Shown here: in pieces, positions 11,382 through 24,128 of the stretch
How the letters are laid out: every line of letters begins with the position of its first letter
Numbering within the stretch: the stretch's first letter is position 1
Assembly (NCBI GenBank): GCA_004802705.1
Contig: SGPL01000012.1
Coordinates: 1-64,000 of the forward strand
Length of the DNA: 64,000 bases
Reading direction: 5' to 3'
Origin: Bondarzewia mesenterica
Lineage: Eukaryota > Basidiomycota > Agaricomycetes > Russulales > Bondarzewiaceae
Program-made: the position numbers and the translations under genes
Notes under the pieces: generated by a model
Told to the model about the DNA's origin: nothing
Seen by the model: only the letters and a program-made list of their open reading frames with translations
Databases searched by the model: none

Positions 11382-14300
11382 TCAATGCTCATAGATGTTC
11401 CACGACTAAAAAACATATCAGCACGATGATGAGTGGCGGAGAAAGCTTGGAGGGGAGGGGAGGACTTACACCTCGCCACTGCAGGCCCCAGTGGTCGTTA
11501 ATTGGCCCTTCAATCCCAAATGCCATGCCCCTGAACCACCAGAAATTAAGCACGATGGCAGACGCAGTTACTCCGAATGCAATCCACTTATTGCGTTCGG
11601 TGAGGTGGCGAGAGGAAAAGAAGAAGTGATCGAGAAGGTGGCCGGCCATAAGGACGGCAAAGTACAGTGTTGGAAGCTATGAATTGCCTGTAAGAAAAGT
11701 TAAGATGAGAAGAAGGGGAAAGACTTACGTAGTGGTGAACATATGTTACGCGACCCATGATCATGAATGGCACTGAAATCATACATGGTCACATAAACTG
11801 TTGGACAAGATGTCAGAAATAGCTCACCGAAATGCAAGATCCATCCAAACAGTGCTATTTTGCCAACGTAGAGGAAGTGATCCCATTCTCCTATGTACGA
11901 TTGCGGTCAGCAAATTGCAATCCGGAAAGCCGACGTCTGATACGCACGGGGTTCCATATCGACATAGCGTCTCTGCTGGCGCAGGAGATACACACCGAAC
12001 GCAGTGACACCCAAGACCAAGCTCAACGTGCTGCCCCACCAGACAACGGGCGTGCCGAGGAGGTAATACTTCGGCTGATTGTCGCCCCAGCCACACATAC
12101 GCAGACCGAGACGCATAAGGGGCCAGTCTGATGGTGATGACGCGAGGATGTCCGCCTTGTCAGGGTCAGGGACTAAAGCGTTGTTAGACGTCATCATCGC
12201 AACGTTCAGATGCCAAAAGTCACGAAGGAATGGAGAGCTGTAGAACATCGTGTTCCCAATGGGCACTGACAAAGGTTGTCCTCACCATTAGTTAACTGAA
12301 TTCAAGAGAGAGAGAGGAAGGGCGAACATACATCTGCTGTTCCAATGACTCTCGACATTCCAATATGTATGCGCATCGCCAGAGTTGTCTTCCTTATCGC
12401 AACTGACCTCCACCTGCTTGAATCCCCACTCTGGCAGGTTTGCGTTGGCCGCACGCAGGTAGCATCCCTGCGCTTGATGGCGGAACCGCAGCCTGGTCGT
12501 CAACGAATGGATCCTATCCACCTTCTCCTTCGAGCCGCGCTTGATATCATCTACAACCTCCACAACCCAGTAATCCTGGAAGTCACCAATAGTTGCATTG
12601 CCATAGCATGCGACTTCGTTATTGAGCTTTGTGATGGGCGCGGGGATAGGGTGAGAGTGGAGATTGCGGCCGGTCGCGCTGTGAACCAGACGTATAACGT
12701 CGCCGTCTTTCAAGTATTGAATAGGACCATTCGGGTCCACCTCAGGCTCGTCCCAGCGTGGAGTGATGATCCAGTCGTTGTTCGCATCCTTGTAATGGTA
12801 ACAGGTAACTTGCTGCTGATTGGAACCGACGGGATACGTTTGGACGTGCGAATGCAGCAGACCGCCTCCCCAACCCATATTTTTCAGCGTAAGCCTTGAA
12901 CCGTACGCGATTTCTGTAGCACTTCATCAATACGAGGCAGTACGGAAGCACATGGCTTCATACCTAGGGGATTAGTCGAGAATTCGTTGCCTATGAGATT
13001 GGCTTGGAATAAGGAACTCATTTGGGCGTCTCCAGGGCCAGAATGGTTCAGAATCAAGAAATGCATTTTGAAGGAAGCCATGTAAACGAGAATGGGAAGG
13101 ACGATAAGGCACGCGATCCGAGCACCCCAATGCCAAAGTTGTGCTTGCTGGAAGGAAATGATACATATATTGTTGCGATCGAGAACCATGCGTACTTACC
13201 ACAGACATCCGAAGGTCACCGAATTTATCCCAGAGATCCTCCACGGTGTAGAGACCAACTAGGGCAGTGACGAAGAGTCCAACCCATTTTACACTGTAGT
13301 TTCATCAGCTTCGAATACTTAGAAGCGTAGACTGTGCTCACCTTGATACACAGCCAATAGAAATCCCTGTTAGTGAAAGCCATAGCCACCAGTCGATTGA
13401 AAAAGGTCTGTATACCATCAGCCAAAAACCATTGTAACATACGCATTCAAGACGTACTGATATTGTTGGTTATGGAATTTGGTGAGACAAAAGACTGTGG
13501 TAAACGTGAAGTATAGGAGCATGGCATCCAAAAGAATGAATCGAGATATACACAACCACGCAACATCTGTTGAAGGGAAGAAAGTCAGCGTGCGCAACAC
13601 AGCGGCAAGAGTACACAAGTCAGACCGCAAAGAATCATCAAGGCAACAAGGTGACACGCCCGCCGGCTCATTCCTAGCTCCACCGCCGTATACCATCCTA
13701 GCGGAACCATGGCCACACCAAACATGGCGGTCATGACACGCATGGCAACATATGGCACATTTTCCGGATAGCTGGACCCGCTTTTGAAGTCGAAGTACCC
13801 GTCATAGCCGGACAAAAGTCCAATGAGACCAATGAGCATCTTGCCTAATGGAGGGTGCACATCGAAGTAGAACTCGCGTTTGAGGTAGTGCGAGCCGAAT
13901 TTTCCGAAGTGAGCCTCATCCCAGACGACAAAGTTGGCTTTTCCGATTTTGTGGAAGCGTGTCCAGCAGGAAAGGAGGGTGTAAATGGCAGGAGGGAGGT
14001 GTTCAAGGTTCTGTTCAAGAAATTCCCTCTACAGTGCACATACAGAGTGGACATGTTAGTAGACGAGCGTGAAGTACAAAACATATCAGGCGCACGATCG
14101 TGGTTGGGGGCGGTGGAGGAGCGCGTCGGACAACTCTTCCACTAGAGAATTTAGGTGGGCCCGCCTTGGCATACACGTCCTTCCCCTCATCGTCGTATTC
14201 CCAGCTCTTTTCTTGAGCGTGCCCCGCACCTTCCGTAGTAGCACCCGGCCCGCGGGGGACTCTGCGGCGGGCAGCAGTGTCCTCGGTCATGAAGTGTAAA

Positions 14301-14440
14301 GGGAGTTCCTCTTCCCTGCGAGATGCAGACCAATTGTTGGATGAGTGTATGGGATAATTGATTTCCTCAAAGTCGGAGGATGTACGTGGCGGAGTGGCGG
14401 GAGGCGACTCTATCGAAATGGCGATTTGATGTGGCTGCAT
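11382..14440 (-). CDS. pmt2: Dolichyl-phosphate-mannose protein mannosyltransferase, PMT2 family
   Basis: An ER membrane enzyme that moves mannose from dolichyl phosphate to Ser/Thr of secretory proteins; Pmt2 usually pairs with Pmt1. The N-terminal ~95 residues are a cytosolic acidic tail. FVVWDEAHFGKFGSHYL and the REFYFDVHPPLGKM motif mark the catalytic loop and point to PMT2 rather than PMT1 or PMT4. Many hydrophobic segments follow. A lumenal MIR region spans roughly 12.3-12.9 kb (LLHSHVQTYP, GRNLHSHP, DAHTYWNVESH). The C-terminal membrane domain holds PFMIMGRVTYVHHY. The last small exon (11382-11405) encodes SWNIYEH and the stop. The coding sequence is split by about a dozen short introns, which I did not all place exactly. 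Confidence 0.9.
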
Positions 14441-14808
14441 CAGCTACTCAGACAAAGCCGTTGACAAAGCTAAAGCCGTTGGCCTGCCAGTGCACTAACG
14501 CAGAGCGAAGGGCTATGTAAGATACAGCGCAGAGCACTGAGGTAGAAAGAAATGAAGAACGCGGTGCTTCCGTTGTTGACACGTCTCACGTCCGCAGTAG
14601 CATCAGGGCTCTGCCCAAATAGTAATTCCTCTCGTTCGCAGCAGAAGCAAAAAAAAAAAAATCGAGCAAGAACGAAATACGAGGATATGATAGCAAAGGA
14701 CAAGTAAAGATACACCCAAACACGCAACAAGCCGAACTGCCAATCCACCGTGCAGCAAACACAACGACTACTTGTGCCGTGCGTAGACAGCTATCGCAAT
14801 CCACCTAG
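14441..14808. other. Intergenic: PMT2 promoter and fibrillarin 3' side
   Basis: 368 bp. It contains an A-rich run near 14650 and no supported gene. Confidence 0.5.
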
Positions 14809-16016
14809 TCAGAACGCATCAAAACCGTGAATATTAGGGAACATACCCGTCACCATGGCATGATCACGCTCATAGGGCTCAAGCGTAATTTGTTCAATAG
14901 GCTTGAACTTTTCGGCCCGCAATGCGTCAACTTCCCGTTGGAAGACAACGTCTGCAGGCGCTGTCGAATCAATACAGTTCGCCTTGATAGAGATGACCGC
15001 ATGACCCCCTTCCTTCAAAAAGCTGTGTGCGTTGTGAGCGACAATACGGGCTTGATCAGGCTGTGCGACGTCGGCGAAGATGACATCGACAGCAGAGAGA
15101 AGCATCCGGTATTTGTTTGGGAATCGAGCATCCTCAACGATTGCTGAGAAAAAAATCAAAGTTATAGACCCTCCACGATTGAAACCATAGATTAAGACAT
15201 ACGAATAACATTAGTCCGCTTCTTCGCCATGTTGATCAGATCGCGCCCTGACCGAGGGGAGAATTCGACAGCATACACAACACCTTCCTGAAGGCCAGAT
15301 CAAGGTGAGAAAACGACGCCAACAACATTTGTGACACACTCACAGGACCAACAATGTCTGCGACATGACTGACACTCGTTCCGCTGGCAGCACCAAGGTA
15401 CAAAACCTTTTTGCCTGGTGCGATGAAGATATCGCCCATACCACCCAAAACGCCAGCAGCGAGCTTGGAACGGAAAGGATTCCACACACGATATTCTGTC
15501 TTCGTTCCCTCCTCTCCTTCGATCGTGATGCGCTTCTCTCCGTACACTGACTCTCCGGGGACAAGATTTTTTGTGACGAGCATGGACTCTTTCCCCTTTG
15601 CGATGAAAATGCCAGGATGGCGATGAGGCTCGAGGATCACGCTTGAGCCGCCTCTTCCTCCACCTCTGCCTCCACGTACTCCCCTCCCACCACGAGCATC
15701 GCCGCGCCCCCGTCCTCCCCCACGCCCACGAGATTGGATACCTCCGCCGCGAATACCTCCACCTGGAAAAAGTCATTCAGCTCAATCCTTCCATTGAACG
15801 TGCATTGATACGCACCGCGACCTCCTCTGAATCCACCTCTGTCTCCTCCGAACCCACCTCTGTCTCCTCCACCTCTACCGCCCCTTCCACCGCCTCTCCC
15901 ACCGCCTCTGAATCCACCTCGGTTTCCTGGAGCACCTGTTGTGAAGAGAGACACAAATTCAATGCCCAAGCAGAAAAAGGGAGGTATGATGAAGTTTCAC
16001 ACATACCGAATCCCAT
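14809..16016 (-). CDS. nop1: Fibrillarin, rRNA 2'-O-methyltransferase of box C/D snoRNPs
   Basis: Fibrillarin methylates ribose 2'-OH groups of pre-rRNA in the nucleolus, guided by C/D snoRNAs. The N-terminus is a Gly/Arg-rich domain of RGG and GGFRGG repeats. The methyltransferase domain has [17 protein letters not shown] (S-adenosylmethionine site), [16 protein letters not shown] and [14 protein letters not shown], and ends [20 protein letters not shown]. The ATG at 16016 is followed after 10 nt by a GTATGT intron; this ORF end and the Gly-rich second exon join in frame. A further intron cuts the GAR domain. Length and residues are normal for the family. It is divergent from the gene at 16414. 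Confidence 0.95.
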
Positions 16017-16413
16017 TGATTAAGCCTGTGTTGTCCTGGATTGTTTCCGCAACGGTTCTTGAACTCGAACGTTGAACTCGGACAGAAATTTTGATATAGC
16101 TCTCGATGCGAAAACCCTACTGACACCAAATAAGGGCAAATACTGCCAATTATAACGATTACGTCAGCCGAGGCATACGGTTACTGCAGAAGTTCACGGT
16201 GAGTGAGCTGGTCAATTGCACTGAAGTTACTCAGGCTTGGGACAATCTTTCTGGACTTGAACACGACCCATTCCTTAAAGCTTTAAAGCTTGATTTGCTC
16301 AAGCTGAGACCCTACCAAGTCATTGACTCTTTAGTTGCTCTGGTAGCCGTCTGAATATTGAATCCTCATGCTACGCTATCTCGCAAGCTCTTCGTCCACT
16401 CGTCTTCGTCTCG
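16017..16413. promoter_or_regulatory. Divergent promoter of fibrillarin and the 16414 gene
   Basis: 397 bp between two start codons. Two tandem copies of TTGAACTCGRAC lie at 16059-16070 and 16072-16083, about 45 bp upstream of the fibrillarin start. Confidence 0.55.
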
Positions 16414-17500
16414 ATGGCACAGTCACTTCACTTCTTGCGTGCCAATCGAAACCTTTGGAGACACACAACTGGAAACAGCAATGGCACCGATGCTATGTAT
16501 GTCTTATTTCGCCCATACTAAACTAGTTTGACATCAAAGGAGATCAAGGGACGGCTAGTACTTATGGATATCTCCAGGTCGCGAGCGCTGATATACTCCC
16601 CCAATATCACCACCCCACACGCATCATCACTAGCCTTGATCCCAACAATCTTAAGCCCTCTAATTATTTTGACTTCTCGGGCCTCAATTCGCCCAATCTC
16701 CACGTTTCAGTGCCAGACGAAGAAGGGCAGCCAACTGTGACAACACATCCCGTTCTCTTGACAGCCTTTCCAGGATACGTTCCATTTCCTCCTGGAACGC
16801 ATGGATTTTTGTACTATTCTGCACCTGCGGATGAATCTGGGACTGGCCAGATACGATTTCGCATCACCAAGGATCCGAACCCCTCCAGCTTTGTGGAAGG
16901 GCACGATCTCACAGACCCGTCTGGTGTTCCATGGTGCTTGGCTCCCCAACTGTTGCGATCACCTTCTTCGCACTCTCTCATCCAACTGCTCGTCAAACAA
17001 AATCTAATTCCGAAAGACAGCATACGTCCGAGGAAGACGATGGAGCGCTCAATCGCACGTCTTGGAGAGAACTTTCTCGTGGACTTTTCGCGTGGAACGT
17101 ACCGACTCTACATTCAACAAAATGCTGTACGACTACGGCATCCGTTGGTATGGCCGCGGACTTTTCGGAGTGATTATGAAGGTATGAATCCGAATGGTAT
17201 CACCTGTTCACTTCAAAATATACATTATATCCAGGCAACGCCCTCTGCTGCTTCGAACGCTCTCCCGCACCCGAGGATCGTTACATGTTGGTTATGCGCC
17301 TCGTAAAAGTTTTGGAGCCCGTTACGCTGCGCGCTGGAAAAAAAAATCTTGGGTATCTTGTGCCCGAGGAGGGCCACCTGTTCATGGGAAAGAGCGGCGA
17401 GTTATATAAACTCAAGGCGACCGGTAGTGGCCGCTATCAGGCGATTCTACGGGCGTTGTTTAGTGCAGAAAGTTACGGAGCCGAAAGTGGGGAGAAGTAA
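16414..17500 (+). CDS. Unknown protein
   Basis: I do not recognise this family. The model starts MAQSLHFLRANRNLW at 16414. A 59-nt intron with an ACTAAAC branch-like site joins the first exon to one beginning TYGYLQVASADILPQ. A second intron near 17181-17235 joins in phase 1. The body has an Asn/Pro-rich first half with FPGYVPFPPGTHGFLYY, then IRFRITKDP, and a mixed alpha/beta second half (MLVMRLVKVLEPVTLR). No membrane segment or catalytic motif is seen. Codon use resembles its neighbours, so I consider it a real gene. The first intron is my inference: other acceptors give stops. Confidence 0.7.
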
Positions 17501-18223
17501 GCAGATATGAAGGGGCGAGTGGGTGAACACCTGGATCATTTACACCGAGTAACTGAAGCATATGCGTTCAGAATTGTGCGCTCAGTACTTGCTGCAGCTG
17601 TTGTGGTATATACCTATCGAAATAATTTACGTGATCAAAGTCAGCAAGCTCTTACACAGCGGATACAATATTCGCTCTCCGAGAGTGCGCAGTGTGTGTT
17701 AGTCCCCTGGGGCCGGGGCCTGATAATTCTTCGGGCTCCCCCTTGCCGTGCAGTGCGCCGTTTTGCATGGGCTCAGTGCAGGTGACGGCACTCAGCTTGA
17801 AAATACGGGCACAATCTTCGAGGTAAGTGACATCCTTCTACAGTGCTTTCCGAGAAACTTGATTATAAAAGTAGTTGTAAGTTCGAAGAAAGGACGAAGG
17901 TGTCGCTTGGCATGAATGGAGTGATTACAGAAAAATACAGAAATTTTCGATGTAGATTGCTGACAGGTTGTCTCGAAGATTAGAAGAGACCCCGTCTCAC
18001 TGCACATCATCGGTTGATTGCACAGGCTACAACTCCTTGCTTCAATGCTCAACTGATCAAGTTCATGGTGTACTGACACAATTGATGAATAAAGAATAAA
18101 TCGAGAGTTCTAAGCAGCGAGAGTATCGTCTTCGTATGTAATAATACCTCTACCTTCATATACGTATGCGCAGTATCGACAATGTTCAGCGAATGGTCGA
18201 AATAAAAATAGGCACGCTCATGT
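17501..18223. other. Convergent 3' region between the 16414 gene and the SAPS gene
   Basis: 723 bp between facing stop codons. ORFs here are short and lack protein-like composition. I see nothing else. Confidence 0.5.
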
Positions 18224-21200
18224 CTACAGAGCGGTTAAAGGATGATTCCCCTCACCGTCGCTGCCCCCGTCTTTTGGCTGTTCTGAATCTCCTGCCCTCC
18301 CCGCGTCCTCAGATCCAGATCCAGAGTCCTCAATGGAACCGACACTAGATCCACTGGCGAAGGTCCAGCTCCCCGCGGTAGGCGTGGTCTCCCCGTCAGT
18401 ACTGTGGAACTCCCCAAATTCGCCGAAGCTGTCGAATGCGGCGTCCTGGATATCCTCCGTGAAACTCGACGAGAAGCTGAATGGGTCAGAGCCGCTCGCC
18501 GCAGCCGAATCAGAAAAGGGGCCGAAAGCATCCTCCTTCATAGGTGGGCCTCAGTTATTGGAGTATATATTGAAGCTGATAACCGTCCACTCACATCTTC
18601 ATCCTCCGCAGTGAAAGGATCCCCGAAGGGACTCATTGATATGTCTCTGGGCACGAAAGGGTCCTAAACCCTGCCTAGTCAACATCTCAGATATATACCG
18701 GAAGGCGTGAAGCGTACATCGAAACCATTGGCACTGAGAGGTCTTCGTTCCCGTTGAGGAGGTCGAACAGACACGGGCGGTGGTCTCTCAAGTTCAAAAT
18801 GTGATTGTGAGAGCCAGCCACCGTCCTCATCATCCGAATGGTCTGGCGATGATGACGACCCAAACTCGTCAGAAGAATGCATCTCCTGCGCGAGATATTG
18901 CGCGAACTGGCATGTTCATTCAGTAGTCAATTCGTACATTGGCAAATAGCTATGACGTACATGTGGATGACCGGCCGGAGTAAAATCGTCGTCGTCATCC
19001 TCATCCTCAAGGGGTGCTGGACCGAAATCTGCAGTGTTCCCCCTAGTTGGCATTGCATTCGTTGCCCTGCGGAATTCTCCCCGAACGTCCTCGACGTTTG
19101 GATCAATATCACCAGTTCCAGAACCAGATGCAACACTTGCACCAGTTGCAGGCGTAATCGTCTCCGATTCGTCAATCTTCCACTGACCAGCACCCGGACG
19201 TGCTGTCGCCGACACGGCCGGCTTCCCTCCACCAAGAAGACTAGTATTATTTTTCTTCGTTTCCTTGTATCGGCCCGTGACATATTCGTCCCAATCAGGT
19301 TGCGGTGTGCTCTGAGCGATGTCCAGTCGAATGTCAGGTGGATAATGCTCTAACGCCGTTATAACTTCTTCTGCCATCAAAGTGAGTTGGCCCATGTAAC
19401 CTAAACGGGCGCCCTTCGGCTTAGCGCTAGCATAGTGGTGTCAGTCAAAGGTCCTGAGTTTAAGTGCTGAGATGGGAGCTAGTGAATACCTTTCAGCGTC
19501 GTTGCGTCGTTGACCTTCAACGATCCGCTGCATGATCTTCGCGTCCCGGAAAAGCGACAGAATTAATGCACGGTTTACACCTCCGTCGACGCGGCCGTTT
19601 ACAACCTGATTGACAAAGTCGTGGACAACAGTATGGAGGAAGTTGTTCCAAGGAAACTCGAAGAAAAGATCCTGCGCAATTTTGATGAAGAGAAGCCCCG
19701 GCATCACGAATGCGACTCACCAGCAGTGTCGACAATACATCTAGATCCAACAATCGCTGCTTAAGTCTTTCTCCGATGGGAAGAGGGATATCATGCTGTG
19801 AGACGTCTTGCACGGTGAGTCTCCTAGAACTTCGTCTTGACCCTACGGAACGATGACCCATAGTAGATCCATCTGAATCGGAGCTTTGAGATGACGCTCT
19901 TCGTCGTGGAGATGCCGCTGGACTGTCAGAAGACTGTTCTGTGGCGCTGGGAGAGGAAGGAACCGCTATTGATGCCTGTTTTGTAGGCTGTCGCACATGT
20001 GTCGGGGAAGAAGATCCTGAGCCACCCTCGATTGATTTCGGCTCGTCGTACATAGTGATTTCCTCCATGGCGTCATCATCAGAGCTACCTGGTCCGTCAC
20101 CATCGCTCATGTCTTCATCTGAATCCAATAGGGAAGAGATGTCGTGAGATGCGCCGTGAACAGGGAATTCTAATGCAGGCTCCAGCTCATCTCCACCTTC
20201 ATCCATCGCTTCCTGGTTGCTGTTATTGCCATTGCCCATAGCGATGACTTGAGCCAGGTCTTCGAGAGCCGAGAGTCCACCTTGCAAGTGCCCGAAAGAG
20301 TCGTAGAGACCATCGTAATCGGGTGACCGATTCAACAATGACATGCCGGAACAATGTAAAACTTCGGCATACAGCTCGCATATGCGATAGCGTTCGAATG
20401 TCAGAGGGGCTATCTTGCCAATCGTGGTTGCAATGGGTCCATTCTGAGTACCGTTAGTGAAATGAGATTTGAAACATAGATTAGAAGCAAGATGGGCTCA
20501 CTTCAGACCGCGGTTTCCGCAAAAATCGGTCTAGCTCTTCTAGCCGGTTGCAGAAGATCTCGAGAAGTGGGCGAAGGTGTACAACACCCATACGATCGAC
20601 CATCTCTTTCATAGTATGCTCCAGAACTTGCCTCCCTTCTTCTTGATTTTGCAACGTTTGCTGAGTTTGAATCAACCGAATTCGTAACGTGTGGAAGAGG
20701 TAAGGCTCGTAGAAATCTGAATTGTTTTGTCGGATGAGCTCAATGATGATGCAGATAGACTGAACAACAGAGGAGACGGCCGATTCGAGATTTGGGAGGC
20801 ACGGTGCCGTGGATTTTCCACCGGACGGCTCGGCATCGTTGGTTGAGACCTGATCAATTGACGCATCTTCGGAAATTTCTGAGGGAAGCTCGGGGCCAAA
20901 ATCGTAGAGGATATAATCAACGAGTTTCTGCACATTCGTGCGTTGAGCGAGTTCGCGTGCGAACAAATTTGATGCTACGGCATTCTGCTGGTTCTCAGTG
21001 GCAGCGGCACTGGGAGAAGGGGCGGCCATAGAAATGATGGCTTTTATGAGTTCAGAGACAACTGTGTGCATGTCAGGGAAATGCGACGGAGAGAGACGGT
21101 CGATGAGCCGGGCCATGAGGTGTTCGTTGGAAAGCCACTGCAGGCTTGGTATAAGAGGAGCTCATTCGGGAGCATGAGGCAGGCACGACGACATACTTCT

Positions 21201-21945
21201 AGAACGCCAGCACCCGCTGGCTGCTCATCCAGCTGGATGATACGGACCAGCAGGTCGGAAAAGGGAGGTGTTTCTATATGTTGCAGTATTCTTTCGACTA
21301 CTGAGGGTTGGGAGAAAATGAATTGAAACATCTAATAGTGGAGGGAATATGCGGTTCAATTAACATTCGTCTAGGGACGGACGCATCGCTCACTTCCGCT
21401 GGCTTTTTATTAAGAAATACGGCATTGATCTTGACGAAGTGAGAGGCCATAACTATCTGGGTTTTCATATCTTCAGGAGACCTATCCAAGACAGTCTCCC
21501 AGAACGGCGTCAGGAGCTGGTCTGCATGATTAATGCATGTTTCGACGATAGACCATATCTCGCTGCAGAGAACCTCGGTAGCTACATAGGGGTACCTTCA
21601 CCGGCATACCATCAAGACAGTAAGTAAAGAAGGAATTAAAGCACTGCATTTTAACCACTCACTTGAACTTGCCAGGTTCCTCGACCTCTATCTGACCGGT
21701 TACGTATCCCAATAGCCGCTGTAACACGTCCACTCGCTGGAAGTAATCAATGAGCCTTGTATTCTGGGCTTTGCACTCCTGCAGAAGGTCATCCTCGTCA
21801 AGTATGGCCTCGAGAGAGACATCCTCCTTGTCGAGAAGGCCGTCTATTGAAGAGCCATTGTGAAACCCGAATCTGCACAAGGTCGCATATGAGTGGGGAC
21901 CTGTCAAAGCCCGAGTGAATACATTGGAAATTACCGCCAAAACAT
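18224..21945 (-). CDS. SAPS-domain regulatory subunit of Sit4/PP6 phosphatase
   Basis: SAPS proteins bind the Sit4 (PP6) catalytic subunit and direct it to targets in cell-cycle and nutrient signalling. The start is MFW plus a split Arg codon: an 11-nt first coding exon, a GTAATT intron, then FGFHNGSSIDGLLDKED, typical of the family. The SAPS region continues through MFQFIFSQPSVVERILQHIE and FSDLLVRIIQLDEQPAG, then LIDRLSP, LFARELAQRTNVQKLVDYI and LFHTLRIRLIQTQQTL. The second half is a long acidic Ser/Asp-rich disordered tail ending GNHPLTAL. Several short introns are visible. Which yeast SAP it matches cannot be told. Confidence 0.88.
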
Positions 21946-22269
21946 GAGTCTTCGAGGTCGCTTGAATCACCGTGATTCGTCGTGAATTATGAATGGTTGG
22001 ATGCAAAAAGATGTTTAAACATGAAGGTGTTGGTCCATTCCAAGAGACGCGTTGTTGGACAGCTTAAGTTCTTACACCAACAGCGCGACGTTGCTATTTC
22101 GGTGAGTAGCGCTTTTGGAGTTGTGGCGTCTCCAGTCAATGCTCTGATGTGTTAATCGCTCAATTAATGTACAGTCGCAAATTCCTTCCACGGAGACAGC
22201 ATTGAAATCAAGTAGATGTAATGTATCTATCATAAAGATGTAAAAAGTCCCAATGGCAGCCTGAGCAAC
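21946..22269. other. SAPS gene promoter and AP-2 mu 3' side
   Basis: 324 bp separating two minus-strand genes. I see no gene and no clear motif. Confidence 0.5.
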
Positions 22270-24128
22270 TCAAAACTGGAAGCAACGGATAAGTAAAAGG
22301 CGTCCCGCGACTCCACTGACAATCCCACCTACCCGTATCTGATATGACCCACTCGCCTTCGTCAGGTATCTCACCCATTTGATACTATGGTAGTTGCTCT
22401 TCTCGAAGACTTTGAGGAAGCGCACAATCAGTCCAGAGGATGTGAACATGAGAACCTGGAAATCGACGTCGATCGGCGGCCGCGCCCAAACCTGTCTGCG
22501 TGTCGTGCTCGTGAGGTCGGCAGTTGCGGTGAATGTACACTCCTGGCCTCCTTGCATCCGAGGAATCCTGGAACGCATATCAGAATCATTGAACGATACC
22601 TTCACAATACAACTCACTTCCAAATGACGACGTTCTCAGAGGGGTTATATTTTGCTTTACCATTCTGGACCTTGCAATCGACGCCTGTGGTGTTCAAAGG
22701 CGTTGGTATCCGTAAGACCACATTCGTCGCAGACAGCTTGTTTCCAAAGTTCGTTTTGACGGTCACCACGTACGAAACCTGAGATGTCCCAATTTCATTC
22801 ACGGTAGGTATAACTTTGAGCGGCAATTTGACGTTTGATGTCGCCCGATATCTGAAGGAGGATAGATGTGAGTCGTCCCTTTATAACCCGAGCAGCATAC
22901 ACGCACGTCATGAGTTCAAACTCTCCATCTGGAGGTATAAAACTGATGGTGCGAGTCTCGTCAAATTCTGTCAAACGCACACATTGATGAAATCGGCAAT
23001 CGTCCAGTTCCACAGCATCAATAGCGCCGCGTTCACTCTTGTCAATGATGAGTTTGTCGTTAAGCCCGAACTTGCATTCAGGCGTCCCCGACAAGTAAGC
23101 GCGCATTAGGATGTGACCGTCAACATCAGCTCGAAGGACAGTGCCTACAATCCGTCGAGAGGTGAGTAGGCATGATCAGTAGGCGTGAATTTGTTTTCCT
23201 TCCATACAAAGGGACGTACCTTTTGCGCTCACGCTCAGATTGACTGTCTCCACGACATCAACGAATGCCTCATTCTTCTTGTACTTGACATCTCCTCGCC
23301 GCCAACTAGTCACCCCGGTCGCTTGAGTCGTGATTTTCGACGATTCTTCCTATTACGTCCGCATGACGAGAAGTTCGGCACACACCACAAATAAGCAACT
23401 CACTGCCGCTATCTGAGAAGAGACTATGCTTTCTGTCGTGATATATGTCTTGAGGGTATCGATCTCGCTGTTCTGAGGATATCCAAAATCGTTGATTTCT
23501 GATGGAATGTGAGAGGCGGGACGCGGAGTCGTGACACGCATACTCACCATCGATTAACTCGTATATCAGCACGAAATTATTCTTCACAGACTCCTCATCA
23601 ACCTTCCCGAAATACGATTTGCAGATGGAAATAACACGGTAACAAAACTCGAAGACTAGCGCAGCGTTGGCGTTATTCCTGTGATACTGCTCCCTCAGCA
23701 ACCTCTACTTTCACAGCGACGGGAAAACATGACTTGGGCGTACTTTGTAACGGCAACGATGTAAAGGTTGTTCACCCGAACATGGAAGAAACTCGTTGAG
23801 CCAAGAGTGACAATGGGAGATCGGACTTCACTGCTGGAAATAACTTGTATACGGAAGACATCCGATATGGATCGCCTGCACGCGAAATGTGTTGTAAGAC
23901 TGCACTCTCGAGATGGATCATTCATGAATATGTTACGTGCCTTACATCTGGACGATACAGCCGCGAAATGAGAACCTATGAAACGTATCAACAGCATTCT
24001 CCTCAATATAGACCGGCTACGAGCGTACTTCGCCCTTTTGGTTGAACACAAAGAATGCCTACAATGCTTTGCCTTCAATCTCAAAGAAACGGAGCGAATT
24101 TCGGCTTGTCAAGACGTACCGATATCAT
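22270..24128 (-). CDS. apm4: AP-2 complex mu subunit
   Basis: The medium chain of the clathrin adaptor AP-2 selects cargo at the plasma membrane. The N-terminal longin-like domain reads [36 protein letters not shown] across four exons, followed by [17 protein letters not shown]. The mu homology domain contains [16 protein letters not shown], the [18 protein letters not shown] block, [18 protein letters not shown] and VKWVRYL-like [17 protein letters not shown]. The final Phe and stop come from a tiny last exon after a GTAGGT intron. One intron (23876-23940) needs a GC donor to join VR to RSISDVF without a gap. Start at 24128 is supported by an excellent GTACGT donor after the third codon. Confidence 0.93.

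Noticed and set aside
12345..12899. 184-codon plus-strand ORF
   Set aside because: It lies antisense to the MIR-domain exons of PMT2, whose reading frame has strong family motifs.
23876..23970. GTAAGG donor in AP-2 mu instead of the GC donor
   Set aside because: It gives the wrong phase for the conserved [11 protein letters not shown] exon and leads to stops.
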